Origin: Enhygromyxa salina
GTDB lineage: Bacteria > Myxococcota_A > Polyangia > Nannocystales > Nannocystaceae
Assembly (NCBI RefSeq): GCF_002994635.1
Contig: NZ_PVNL01000080.1
Span: forward strand, 1-38,434
DNA length: 38,434 bases
Direction of reading: 5' to 3'
A program made the translations under genes and the position numbers. Below the pieces are notes generated by a model that worked only from the letters and a program-made list of their open reading frames with translations, searched no databases and was not told the origin of the DNA. Numbering within the stretch: the stretch's first letter is position 1; each line of letters begins with the position of its first letter. This document shows, in pieces, positions 27,555 through 35,506 of this stretch.

Positions 27555-28949
27555 ATGCCGGCCTCGACCAACTCAGCGCGCGCGACCGAATTCATGTTCG
27601 CGGTCGCGCTCGCCTCGAGCGTGCTCGCGTGCAATCCAGACGACTCGCACGCCGATGCCCAGGCGGACGCCAGCGACGACGGCGACACGGAGCCGCCAGG
27701 CCCGACCTGGCATCGAGACATCGCGCCGCTGATCCACACCCACTGCGTGCGCTGTCACCAGGCCGGCGGCGTCGCTCCGATGTCGCTCGATGACCACGCC
27801 AGCGCCCAGCCCTGGGCGGCGCAGATGCTCGACGAGATCGCAGCCGGGACCATGCCTCCGTGGGGCGCGAGGGTCACCGAGCGCTGTCAGCCAGACCACG
27901 AATTCCGGGGCGACCCCACGCTCACCGACGCCGAGCTCGACTTGCTCGCGCGGTGGCTCGCCGCCGATACACCCGCGGGTGACCCAGCCACCGCGGCGCC
28001 GCTGCCCGAGCTCGACTCGCTCGATCTCGCCGACGTCAGCGCCAGCTTTCACAACGCCCTGCCCTACGCGTTCGAGGGCCCAGACGACGCCTACGTGTGC
28101 TTCTCGGCTGACCTTGGCCTGAGCGAGCCCGCGTTCCTCGACGGGATCCAGGTCCTGCCCGACAACCAGGCGATCGTCCACCACGTGCTCGTGTGGGTCA
28201 CGCCAACCGAGCCGGCCGGGCACCCCGGGCCGTGGGACTGCCCGCCGGGGGCCATCCTCGACGACGCCTGGCTCCTCGCGATCTGGGTGCCCGGCGCCTC
28301 ACCGACGATCTTCCCCGAGGACGTGTCGTTCGCGGTCCCGGCCGGCGCCCACGTGATCTTGTCCTACCACTACCACCCGCCTGGACCCGGGACCTACACG
28401 GATCGCAGCGGCGTGGCGCTGCGCTGGCAACCCGAGCCCACCCCCTGGCTCGGCGCGTTCGCGATGTTGGGCCTGCACCCCGAGCCCACGCAGCTCGTCG
28501 ATCCGCCGTTCATGATCCCCGCGGGCGCGAGCGATCACGTCGAGACCGTCGCCGAGCCGTGGCCGGCCGACGAGGTCTCGCTGTTCTCGATCGGCACCCA
28601 CATGCACTACGTCGGCCACGATCAGCGAATCGTGGTGCAGCGCCCGGGCCAGAGCTTTGCCGACGCGGACTGCCTGCTGCACACGCCCGCGTGGGACTTC
28701 GACTGGCAGCGCATGTATCCGATCGATCGTCCGCTCGAGCAGCTGCCCACGCTCGGGCCCGGCGACACCGTGTGGATGGACTGTCGCTACGACAACACCC
28801 TCGCCAATCCCGGCGTGGCGCAGGCGCTGAGCGAGCAAGGGCTCAGCGAGACCCAAGACGTGCACTGGGGCGACAGCTCGCTCGACGAGATGTGCGTGGG
28901 GCTGGTCGGCGTCGCGTGGCCGATCGCTACCCCGGATCCTGGGCCCTGA
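27555..28949 (+). CDS. Lipoprotein with c-type heme motif and copper monooxygenase-like domain
   Basis: The product is 464 aa. The lipobox VLAC gives Cys26 and an acidic linker follows. A heme c attachment motif CVRCH is at 64-68, with APMSL and TMPPW typical of the planctomycete/myxobacterial cytochrome module. A domain like type II ascorbate-dependent copper monooxygenases (PHM) follows: HH (209-210) for one copper, YHYH (271-274) and THMH (348-351) for others, and the late M-D-C-R-Y motif. The family hydroxylates organic substrates by copper chemistry; the substrate is unknown. The PQQ-propeller lipoprotein gene starts 1 nt after its stop, so the two are coupled. A TATGAT (27532-27537) may be its -10. 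Confidence 0.85.
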   Translation: MPASTNSARATEFMFAVALASSVLACNPDDSHADAQADASDDGDTEPPGPTWHRDIAPLIHTHCVRCHQAGGVAPMSLDDHASAQPWAAQMLDEIAAGTMPPWGARVTERCQPDHEFRGDPTLTDAELDLLARWLAADTPAGDPATAAPLPELDSLDLADVSASFHNALPYAFEGPDDAYVCFSADLGLSEPAFLDGIQVLPDNQAIVHHVLVWVTPTEPAGHPGPWDCPPGAILDDAWLLAIWVPGASPTIFPEDVSFAVPAGAHVILSYHYHPPGPGTYTDRSGVALRWQPEPTPWLGAFAMLGLHPEPTQLVDPPFMIPAGASDHVETVAEPWPADEVSLFSIGTHMHYVGHDQRIVVQRPGQSFADADCLLHTPAWDFDWQRMYPIDRPLEQLPTLGPGDTVWMDCRYDNTLANPGVAQALSEQGLSETQDVHWGDSSLDEMCVGLVGVAWPIATPDPGP

Positions 28950-28950
28950 C

Positions 28951-30375
28951 ATGAGCCGCGACGTCAGCCGACGGACATTCTCGTCCGGTGTCCTGCAGGC
29001 GACGGTCGCCGGCTTGCTGCCCGGCTGTGGGCGCGCTGCCGAGGCTCAGCCGCGCGACGCGGCGCCCGAGCCCGCGCGAGCACCCGAGCCCGCGCGAGCG
29101 CCCGAGCCCGCGCGAGCACCCGAGCCCGCGCGAGCACCCGAGCCAGGCAGCGCGATCGAGGTGATCGACCCCGAGCCGACCCCGCCAACCACGATCGCTC
29201 CCGGCCGCCCCCCCGAGCTCGACGGCGAGTTCCCCGACTGGACCCTGGGAGACGCGAGCGCCTCGACCCACACCATGTTGATGTTCCGGGGCAACCCGGC
29301 CCACAGCGTCTCCGGCGTCGGCACCCTCGCCGCGCAGCCCGAGCTGCTGTGGCGCAAGCGACTCGGCGACTACCACGGGACCCGGGCCGATGGCACCGTG
29401 TTTCGCTGGGCGGGAACTGGGTGGACTGGCCAGCCAGTCCGCTGGGGCTCGCGGATCTACGTGGGTGCCGTCGACGCCAAGTTCTACTGCTTCGACGCCG
29501 ACACCGGCGAGCAAAAGTGGAGCTTCGACGAGGGCGGCATGTACAAGAGTTCGTGCTGTTTTTACGCCGGGCGGATCTACGTGGGCAACGTCGACAACCG
29601 GATCCGCTGCCTCGACGCCCGCGACGGCAGCCTGGTGTGGAGCTACAACACCGGCCGCGACTGCGACTCCTCGCCGTGCGTGTCGGGCGGGCGGCTCTAC
29701 ATCGGCGGCGAAGACGGCAAGCTCAAGTGCCTCGAACCGGCTGACGGGGCGCTGCACTGGGAGCTCCCGCTCGGGGAAGGCATCGGCGCCCCGCGGGGCT
29801 CGGGCGGGATCGAGTCGTCCCCCGCGGTCGCCGACGGTGAGGTCTACGTCGGCCACTACGACGGCTACTTGATCTGCGTCGACGCCAACACCGGCGAGCA
29901 GCGCTGGCGGGCCACGACCGGCGGCGACACCGACGTCTCCCCCGTGGTCGTCGGCGACCTGGTCTACGTCGCCGCCGAGACCGGCTCCCCGTTCCTGCGC
30001 GCGTTCGATCGCAGCAAGCGCGGCGCGTTGGTCTGGGAGTTCGAGAGCTGGCGCGGGTTCTGGTCGACGCCCGCGGTGCTCGGGGATCGCCTCTACATCG
30101 GCGGCCACGACGGCGTCATGTACTGCCTCGCCGCCACCACCGGCGCCGTGATCTGGACCTTCGCGGCGCAGGCGTCGATCTGGTGCTCGCCCGTGCTCGT
30201 CGACGGCAAGCTCGCGTTTGGCTCGCACGATCCCTTCTTCTACTTGCTCGACGCCGAGACCGGGGCGCTGCTGTGGAAGCACGAGATCGGCGGCCGCACC
30301 CACTCGACCCCGTGTGTCGTCGACGCGAAGATCCACGTGGGATCGACCAATGGCTATTTTCATTGCTTCGGGTGA
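28951..30375 (+). CDS. Tat-exported PQQ-like beta-propeller lipoprotein
   Basis: The product is 474 aa. A twin-arginine motif SRRTFS (6-11) and a lipobox LPGC (Cys26) indicate export by Tat and lipidation. A PEPARA repeat linker spans about 39-62. The rest is a PQQ/WD40-like propeller: repeats with LYIGGxDG and A-x-T/D-G-x-x-x-W (FDADTGEQKWSF, LDARDGSLVWSY, VDANTGEQRWRA, LDAETGALLWKH). No catalytic residues of a quinoprotein dehydrogenase are visible, so it may be a binding or assembly scaffold like BamB-type propellers. It is coupled to the copper-monooxygenase-like lipoprotein upstream (1-nt gap) and probably works with it at the envelope. Confidence 0.9.
   Translation: MSRDVSRRTFSSGVLQATVAGLLPGCGRAAEAQPRDAAPEPARAPEPARAPEPARAPEPARAPEPGSAIEVIDPEPTPPTTIAPGRPPELDGEFPDWTLGDASASTHTMLMFRGNPAHSVSGVGTLAAQPELLWRKRLGDYHGTRADGTVFRWAGTGWTGQPVRWGSRIYVGAVDAKFYCFDADTGEQKWSFDEGGMYKSSCCFYAGRIYVGNVDNRIRCLDARDGSLVWSYNTGRDCDSSPCVSGGRLYIGGEDGKLKCLEPADGALHWELPLGEGIGAPRGSGGIESSPAVADGEVYVGHYDGYLICVDANTGEQRWRATTGGDTDVSPVVVGDLVYVAAETGSPFLRAFDRSKRGALVWEFESWRGFWSTPAVLGDRLYIGGHDGVMYCLAATTGAVIWTFAAQASIWCSPVLVDGKLAFGSHDPFFYLLDAETGALLWKHEIGGRTHSTPCVVDAKIHVGSTNGYFHCFG
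29065..29136 (+). repeat. 18-bp in-frame tandem repeat (4 units)
   Basis: Four near-identical copies of cccgagcccgcgcgagca encode P-E-P-A-R-A units in the linker after the lipobox. A partial fifth copy follows. Such repeats act as spacers between the membrane anchor and the folded domain. Confidence 0.9.
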
Positions 30376-30389
30376 GTGACTGGTCACTC
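30374..30389. promoter_or_regulatory. Inverted repeat upstream of the V4R gene
   Basis: GAGTGAC-TG-GTCACTC has perfect 7-bp arms and a 2-nt centre, too tight for an RNA hairpin, so a protein-binding dyad is more likely. It overlaps the stop of the propeller gene and lies about 50 nt upstream of the possible -10. Confidence 0.35.
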
Positions 30390-30436
30390 GCAAATGCCCA
30401 CACTGGCTATTCACCAGGCACCGCGCGCGGTCGCGC

Positions 30437-30445
30437 TGTTATGAT
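30437..30445 (+). promoter_or_regulatory. Extended -10 promoter of the V4R/STAS operon
   Basis: TGTTATGAT (TG-T-TATGAT) is a near-consensus extended -10. The start point would be near 30452, about 8 nt before the ATG at 30460. There is no -35 match at 17 nt, as expected for extended -10 promoters. Confidence 0.45.
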
Positions 30446-30459
30446 TTGCGAGTCCGCTC

Positions 30460-31119
30460 ATGGAAAACTCAACCACCGTCGTCAAGTGCCCCGAGCCGCT
30501 CGCGCCTCTGTTCGCGCAGGCCGAGCAGATCATGCAGGGGTTCTTCACCGATCTCGAGCGCGTGCCCGAGCGCGGGCAGATTCACATTCAGGGTGTTCGC
30601 TACATGCTCATGCGAACGGACTCGATGGCGATCGAGCTGCAGGAGGAGCTGCGCAAGACCTTTGGCGAGACCGGCGCTCGTCAGATCCGCTACAAGCTGG
30701 CCAAGGCCTGCGGGATCCGTGACGCCAAGCTGTTCGCCGAGCGGCTCGAGATCGAGGATCCGACCATGCGGATGGCCCTCGGTCCGGTTCACTTCGCCCA
30801 CGTCGGCTGGGCCAACGTCAACATCTTCGAGGACAGCGCGCCGCAGCCCAACGAGGACTTTTTCTTGGCCTACGACCACCCCTACTCGTTCGAGGCCGCG
30901 TCCTACCTCGAGAACGAGATCGTGAGCACGCACCCAGTCTGCCACATGAACGCGGGGTACAGCGCCGGGTGGGGCGAGGCCAGCTTCGACATCGATCTCA
31001 AGGCGGAGGAGCTGACGTGCCGGGCCAAGGGCGACGCGCAGTGCATCTTCGTGATGGCGCACCCGCGCAACTTCGAGCGCCTGCGCGACGAGTTCGCCCG
31101 CGCGCGGGGGCTGATCTGA
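30460..31119 (+). CDS. V4R-domain sensor protein
   Basis: The product is 219 aa. The N-terminal half resembles XylR_N (activator of aromatic catabolism), with HFAHVGWANVNIF near 111-123. The C-terminal V4R domain (about 140-205) has NAGYSAGWGEASFDI and cysteines C161, C187 and C195 with FVMAHP, the usual small-molecule or metal-binding positions of the family. V4R proteins sense hydrophobic ligands in regulators such as XylR and DmpR. No DNA-binding or catalytic domain is present, so it must pass its signal to a partner. The GAF-STAS gene follows after 2 nt and is the likely partner. The ATG has no clear Shine-Dalgarno. Confidence 0.85.
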   Translation: MENSTTVVKCPEPLAPLFAQAEQIMQGFFTDLERVPERGQIHIQGVRYMLMRTDSMAIELQEELRKTFGETGARQIRYKLAKACGIRDAKLFAERLEIEDPTMRMALGPVHFAHVGWANVNIFEDSAPQPNEDFFLAYDHPYSFEAASYLENEIVSTHPVCHMNAGYSAGWGEASFDIDLKAEELTCRAKGDAQCIFVMAHPRNFERLRDEFARARGLI

Positions 31120-31121
31120 GC

Positions 31122-32153
31122 GTGGAACCACAGGATCCGACACCGCTCGCCCGTCGGTTCGAGCGGCTGGTCGAGAGCACCCGCTTCGTGCAGCTGATGG
31201 CCCAGACCTTCTCGACCCTGGACCTGACCGTGCGCGACGACATCGCGGACACGCTCGGAGCGCTGACGAGCAGCTACTTCGATTGCCGCGCCCGACTGGT
31301 GCTGCTGGTCGACGACGACACCGGCGCGCTGCGGGTCGCGGCGAGTGATGGCTTCGCCGACGCGGGCGCGCTCTTGTCGGCCCCGGGCCAGGCGCTGTGG
31401 ACCTGGCTCATGCATGAAAAAGTCGCGACACAGCTCGGGCCGACCGAGCTGCGCTCGCGCTGGCCCGAGGCCCCGGCCGCGCTGTGCGAGGGCATGGCCT
31501 GCGTGGCGATCGACGTGCGGGACCGCTCGGTCGGGCTGCTCGCGGTCGCAGGCAAGCGCTCGAGTGAGCCGTTCGACGAGGAGGGGCTGACGTTTTTGTC
31601 GTGTGCCTCGGGCCTCGCCGCGATGGCGCTGGCCAACGCCAACGCCCACGAGCTCGAGCTCGCTCAGCGGCGGCTCGCCGAGCGTCGGGCCGAGGAGGCC
31701 GCGGCCGAGACCCGCGCCAAGCAAGCGGCGCTCGCCGAGCTCGACGATCGGCTCGCGCTCGTCGAAGCGCAGCGCCGCCAGATCGTCGCGCTCTCGACCC
31801 CCTTCTTGCAGATCGGCGCCGACATCTTGGTGCTGCCGCTGGTCGGGACCATCACCGCCCACCGCTGCGAGCACCTGCTGGACAAGCTGCTCGCCGAGAT
31901 CGCCCGGCGCCACGTCGGCTTCGTGATCCTCGACGTCACCGGGATCGAGCAGGTCGACACCAACACCGCCCACCACCTGGTCCGAGTCGGACAGGCCGCC
32001 AGCCTCGTCGGTGCCCAGTGCATCCTGACGGGGATCCGCGCCAGCGTCGCCCAGACCCTGGTCGGGCTCGGCGCGGACATGGCGTCGCTGCTGACCATGC
32101 GCACCCTCGGCCACGGCCTCGCCGAGTGCCACCGACGCCTGCAGCAGCGCTGA
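31122..32153 (+). CDS. GAF-STAS protein, RsbR-like stressosome-type regulator
   Basis: The product is 343 aa. A GAF-like domain (about 25-185) is followed by a coiled coil (about 185-228, Glu/Ala/Arg-rich) and a C-terminal STAS domain (about 232-335). The STAS domain keeps the RsbR-type signature DVTGIEQVDTNTAHHL, with threonine at the site phosphorylated by RsbT-type kinases in Bacillus, and LTGIRASVAQTLVGLG. RsbR proteins scaffold stressosomes. No RsbS, RsbT or RsbU-type gene is in the window. The GTG start at 31122 lies 2 nt after the V4R stop, so the pair is coupled. The V4R protein may supply the ligand signal. Confidence 0.85.
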   Translation: MEPQDPTPLARRFERLVESTRFVQLMAQTFSTLDLTVRDDIADTLGALTSSYFDCRARLVLLVDDDTGALRVAASDGFADAGALLSAPGQALWTWLMHEKVATQLGPTELRSRWPEAPAALCEGMACVAIDVRDRSVGLLAVAGKRSSEPFDEEGLTFLSCASGLAAMALANANAHELELAQRRLAERRAEEAAAETRAKQAALAELDDRLALVEAQRRQIVALSTPFLQIGADILVLPLVGTITAHRCEHLLDKLLAEIARRHVGFVILDVTGIEQVDTNTAHHLVRVGQAASLVGAQCILTGIRASVAQTLVGLGADMASLLTMRTLGHGLAECHRRLQQR

Positions 32154-32198
32154 AGCGGGCGGGCGTCGGGCGGGCCAACACTCGGCGAAGGCCGAAGA

Positions 32199-34406
32199 TC
32201 ACGCCCCCCGAGCGATGATCCAGCACCGATGCACGGTCTTGTTGCGAGAAAAATCCGGCGGAATCGTCCCCCGCAGCTCCTCGACCACCAGTCCATCGAG
32301 CCCGTCCTCATCGAGCTTGAACTTGCGCAGGTTGGTCGAGAACCACAGCTGTCCGCCCGGCCGCAGCAGGTCGACGCAGCGCCAGATGATCTCCACATGG
32401 TCGCGCTGCACGTCGAGGGTGCCCCGCATCCGCTTCGAGTTCGAGAAGCTGGGCGGATCGCAGAAGATCAGGTCCCAGCGCCGAGACCCCTGCTCGCGGA
32501 CCCACTCGAGCACGTCGTCGCGGATCAGCTCGTGAGCCGGCCGTGAGCGGCGGTAGCCCTGGTCGTCCTCGGGTCCGACGCACGCCAGGCCGTTGAGCGC
32601 GAAGTTGCGGGCCGCCCACTCGAGGTAGATCCGCGACAGATCCACGCTGGTCGTCGAGCTGGCCCGGCCCAGCGCCGCGTGGACGCTGACGCTGGCCGTG
32701 TAGCAGAACAGGTTGAGCACCTGCTTGCCGGCTGCGGCCTCGCGCAGCTTGGCGCGGACCGGCCGATGATCCAAGAACAGCCCGGTGTCGAGGTAGTCGT
32801 CGAGGTTGACCCACAGCCGCGCCGGCCCCTCGCGGACCGCGAACTCGTTGCCGCTGTCGTCGAGCTTGCTGTACTGCTTGGTGCCCTTTTGCCGCTCGCG
32901 CTTCTTGATGTGCACGCGCTCGCGGGTGAGGCCGAGATCCTCGCGGATCACGGCGAGCGCCTCGCCGCGGCGGCGCCGAGCGTCGGCCTCGTCGACGGTG
33001 TCGGGCGGCGCGTACTCCTGCACGTGGGCATGGACCAGCCCGGTGTCCGCCGCCTCGTAGAGATCGACCGCGAAGTTGTACTCGGGGATGTCGGCCTCAT
33101 ACAGCCGATAGCAGCTCACGCCCTCGCGCTTGCACCACGCGCGCAGCTTCTTGTGGTTCTTGCTCAGGCGGTTGGCGAACGAGCGCGCGCCCTCGCTGCG
33201 CTCGCGCACGACCACCGGCTCGGGCTTGCCGTCGGCCCCGACCGCGCGCGGCTTGGGCTCGTGGACGTCGATGCGCAGGATCTGACACTCGATCGGTCCG
33301 TCGTGCAGCACGTTGCGCTTGCGCGCGCGCAGCCCCAGCGAGCGACCGAGGCTGGTGTCGCCGCACAGCAGCGCCGCCTCCCAGCCGACGAAGCGCTCGC
33401 GCAGCTGCCGACCGAGCGCGGCGTACAGCGACTCGAGCTCGCGCCGGTTGCCGAGCCGCTCGCCCCACGGTGGGTTGCAGACGACCAGGCCCGTGAGCCC
33501 GCTCGGCGCCTCGACCTCGGCGAGGCTGCGCTTCTCGATGTGGACGAGCCCGCGCAGCCCGGCGGCCTCGACACACGCGAGCGCGGCCCGGACGGCGTCG
33601 GGCTCGGCGTCATAGCCGATCAGCCGGGGCAGCGGACCGGCCAGCCCGGCTTCGCGACGGGCCAGGGCCTCGTCGCGCAGCGGCGCCCAGACCTCGGCGT
33701 CGTGGCCGGCCCAGCCCTCGAACCCCCAGCGCTCGCGCAGCAACCCGGGCGCGACATCCCCGGCCAGCCACGCGGCCTCGATCAGAAAGGTCCCCGAGCC
33801 GCACATCGGATCCACGAACGCGCCGCGATTGTGCCCGCCCGCGCGCAGCAGCACGGCCGCGGCCAGGTTCTCGCGCAGCGGGGCGGCGACCGAGGCGACC
33901 CGGTAGCCGCGGCGGTGCAGCCCCTCACCCGCGAGCTCGATGCTGAGCGTGGCCTTGTCGCCGCGCAGGTGCAGGCGCAGGCGCAGGTCGGGAGCGTCGA
34001 GATCGACGCTGGGCCGCTCGCCCCAGCGCTCGCGCAGGTGGTCGACGAGCCCGTCTTTGACCCGCAGCGCCGCGTAGTGGGTGTTGTCGATCCCGCTGTC
34101 CGGCGCGGGCGTACCGGCCGCCGAGATCGCAAAGCTGCGGTAGCGGGCCAGGTGGTCGGTCCACGCGAGCGCGCGCGCAGCCTCGTAGAGCGCGTCGCCG
34201 TCGACCGCCGGCAGCTCGGCCACGCGCAGCAACACGCGACCGGCCACGCGCGACCACAGGCAGGCCCGGTAGCCCAGCCCCAACGATCCATGAAAGCCGA
34301 CGCCACCTGTGCGCGCGCGCGGGCGCTCGGCGCCGATCGTCTCGAGCTCGGCTGCGAGCAGGTCTTCGGCCCCGCGCGGGGCCGTGGCAAAGAATTCGTG
34401 GGTCAT
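32199..34406 (-). CDS. rlmKL: Bifunctional 23S rRNA methyltransferase RlmKL
   Basis: The product is 735 aa, close to the family's 700. A THUMP domain (about 45-165) is followed by the RlmL methyltransferase, with the SAM motif DPMCGSGTFLIEA (199-211) and the catalytic NPPWGERL near 310, then the RlmK methyltransferase, with the SAM region FCYTASVSVHA and the catalytic FCDPPSFSNSKRM (about 675). RlmL makes m2G2445 and RlmK makes m7G2069 in E. coli numbering. The ATG at 34406 gives MTHEFFATAPRGAEDLL, the usual start. It converges with the STAS gene over 45 nt and lies downstream of the histone gene's terminator, so it has its own promoter. Confidence 0.95.
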   Translation of the reverse strand: MTHEFFATAPRGAEDLLAAELETIGAERPRARTGGVGFHGSLGLGYRACLWSRVAGRVLLRVAELPAVDGDALYEAARALAWTDHLARYRSFAISAAGTPAPDSGIDNTHYAALRVKDGLVDHLRERWGERPSVDLDAPDLRLRLHLRGDKATLSIELAGEGLHRRGYRVASVAAPLRENLAAAVLLRAGGHNRGAFVDPMCGSGTFLIEAAWLAGDVAPGLLRERWGFEGWAGHDAEVWAPLRDEALARREAGLAGPLPRLIGYDAEPDAVRAALACVEAAGLRGLVHIEKRSLAEVEAPSGLTGLVVCNPPWGERLGNRRELESLYAALGRQLRERFVGWEAALLCGDTSLGRSLGLRARKRNVLHDGPIECQILRIDVHEPKPRAVGADGKPEPVVVRERSEGARSFANRLSKNHKKLRAWCKREGVSCYRLYEADIPEYNFAVDLYEAADTGLVHAHVQEYAPPDTVDEADARRRRGEALAVIREDLGLTRERVHIKKRERQKGTKQYSKLDDSGNEFAVREGPARLWVNLDDYLDTGLFLDHRPVRAKLREAAAGKQVLNLFCYTASVSVHAALGRASSTTSVDLSRIYLEWAARNFALNGLACVGPEDDQGYRRSRPAHELIRDDVLEWVREQGSRRWDLIFCDPPSFSNSKRMRGTLDVQRDHVEIIWRCVDLLRPGGQLWFSTNLRKFKLDEDGLDGLVVEELRGTIPPDFSRNKTVHRCWIIARGA

Positions 34407-34427
34407 CGTGGTTGTGTCGGTGAAAAG

Positions 34428-34462
34428 CAGACGCGCGCGAACCCAGGGCTCGCGCGCGTCTG
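34428..34462 (-). terminator. Intrinsic terminator of the histone gene
   Basis: CAGACGCGCGCGA (34428-34440) and TCGCGCGCGTCTG (34450-34462) form a perfect 13-bp stem with a 9-nt loop. On the minus strand it is followed by CTTTTC. It starts 26 nt after the histone stop and ends the transcript before rlmKL. Confidence 0.75.
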
Positions 34463-34487
34463 ATCGTGTAGGAAGGCCGGTGGCCGA

Positions 34488-34676
34488 CTACAGATCGTGT
34501 GGTCGAACCGTGCTGCGACCGTTCTGGGTGCAGCGGTGGATCGCGGCCTGAAGCATCGCGTGAACCTTGTCAGAGACGGCGGCGACGAGCTCACCATCGC
34601 TGCGAAGACCGGCCTCTCGGACGACCTCCTTGATCTTGGAGCCTACGACGACGATTTCCTTGGGTTTGTTGGCCAT
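34488..34676 (-). CDS. Bacterial histone-fold DNA-binding protein, 62 aa
   Basis: The product is 62 aa and begins MANKPKEIVVVGSKIKEV. Helix 1 is SKIKEVVREAG (13-23) and helix 2 is about 26-50. The loop NGRSTVRPHDL (52-62) has the R-x-T pair (R54, T56) and D61, as in bacterial histones such as Bdellovibrio HBb (Bd0055). The third helix is short, also typical of bacterial forms. The ATG at 34676 has GAGAGG about 8 nt upstream. The gene stands alone between a 306-nt upstream region and a strong intrinsic terminator, as expected for an abundant nucleoid protein. It probably acts as a dimer on DNA. The mode of binding cannot be told. Confidence 0.85.
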   Translation of the reverse strand: MANKPKEIVVVGSKIKEVVREAGLRSDGELVAAVSDKVHAMLQAAIHRCTQNGRSTVRPHDL

Positions 34677-34982
34677 GACGGGGACCTCTCGTGTGCTGGG
34701 GAGCGTGCGTGGGATTGGTAAATCGGGGTTTATGGCCGTTAGGCCACACCGCGACGACTGCGGTGCCGCGCACGATAAACGGCCCAGGGTGGGCTTGGCA
34801 AAGGCAAATTCGCCCAAAGTGGCTCCACTGGCCCCGTCAGCGCTCGATCGGGCGGCGCTTCGATCGCCGCCCGGCGATCCCAAATACGCGCAAAGTGGCG
34901 AAATCAGGCAATTTTTTGGTTCTCGGGGCAGGTCCGGGGGCGACCCAGGCCGGGCAAAGTCGAACGCGTCGACGGGGCTTGC
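34677..34982. other. Upstream region of the histone gene, no gene found
   Basis: This 306-nt stretch is less GC-rich than its neighbours. It contains TGGCC-GTTA-GGCCA (34733-34746), two exact CAAAGTGGC direct repeats (34815-34823 and 34891-34899) and a third CAAAGT (34955-34960). On the minus strand TTGCCT near 34913 followed by TATTTG is a weak -35/-10 candidate. The stop of tsaE lies at its far end. It is likely the histone promoter and regulatory region. Confidence 0.5.
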
Positions 34983-35489
34983 TCACTGTCCAGGCGCGGC
35001 CGCCTGGGCCTGTCCTCGGTGGTCTTCGAGCTTCAGACGGCGCACGGCGGGCCGATCTGGCACCCTCGACAGCCCGATCGAGAGGTGTTGCTTCGGTGGG
35101 TCAGCCCACAACTCGGACCACTCGACGACCAGCACCCGCTCGGGCCCCGGCAGCTCGTCGTGCTCGAGGCCGAGCGCCTCGAAGGCCGCGCTCGCAACCG
35201 GTCCGCCCTCGCCGAGTCGGAACAGATCGACGTGAACCAGCTCGATCGGCCCGGGGTGGATCATGCAGACCGTATAGGTGGGGCTGCAGACACGCTCGGG
35301 CCGGGTCACCCCGAGTCCGCGCGCCAGCGCCCGCACCAGCGTGGTCTTGCCGGCCCCCATCTCGCCGCGCAGCAACAACACGTCGCCGCCGCGCAAGCTC
35401 GCGCCCAGCGACTCGGCCCACGCCAACATCTGCGGCTCGTCGAGCTCGCGCTCGCGCTCGAGATCCAGGGCTGGGGATGGGGCTGGCAT
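34983..35489 (-). CDS. tsaE: tRNA threonylcarbamoyladenosine biosynthesis ATPase TsaE
   Basis: The product is 168 aa, the usual size. Walker A is GEMGAGKTT (42-50). The family motifs SPTYTV (69-74), HVDLFRL (86-92) and VVEWSE (121-126) are all present. TsaE is the P-loop ATPase that works with TsaD and TsaB to make t6A37 on ANN-decoding tRNAs. The ATG at 35489 was chosen because it starts the domain at the normal place; the frame upstream runs into the neighbouring lipoprotein. A TACACT ending 6 nt before the ATG (minus strand) may give a leaderless message. It lies 17 nt after the upstream lipoprotein gene. Confidence 0.95.
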   Translation of the reverse strand: MPAPSPALDLERERELDEPQMLAWAESLGASLRGGDVLLLRGEMGAGKTTLVRALARGLGVTRPERVCSPTYTVCMIHPGPIELVHVDLFRLGEGGPVASAAFEALGLEHDELPGPERVLVVEWSELWADPPKQHLSIGLSRVPDRPAVRRLKLEDHRGQAQAAAPGQ

Positions 35490-35495
35490 GCCGCG

Positions 35496-35501
35496 AGTGT
35501 A
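35496..35501 (-). promoter_or_regulatory. Possible -10 of tsaE
   Basis: Minus-strand TACACT ends 6 nt before the tsaE ATG in the 17-nt gap after the lipoprotein gene. It would give a leaderless transcript, but read-through from the upstream gene is equally possible. Confidence 0.25.
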
Positions 35502-35506
35502 GCGAC

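Noticed and set aside
30340..30362. Sigma-54-like match near the end of the propeller gene
   Set aside because: The spacing is GG-N11-GC, not N10, and it lies inside a coding region.
32154..32198. Terminator between the convergent STAS and rlmKL genes
   Set aside because: Only a 5-bp stem (TCGGC-GAAG-GCCGA) without a T-run is present.
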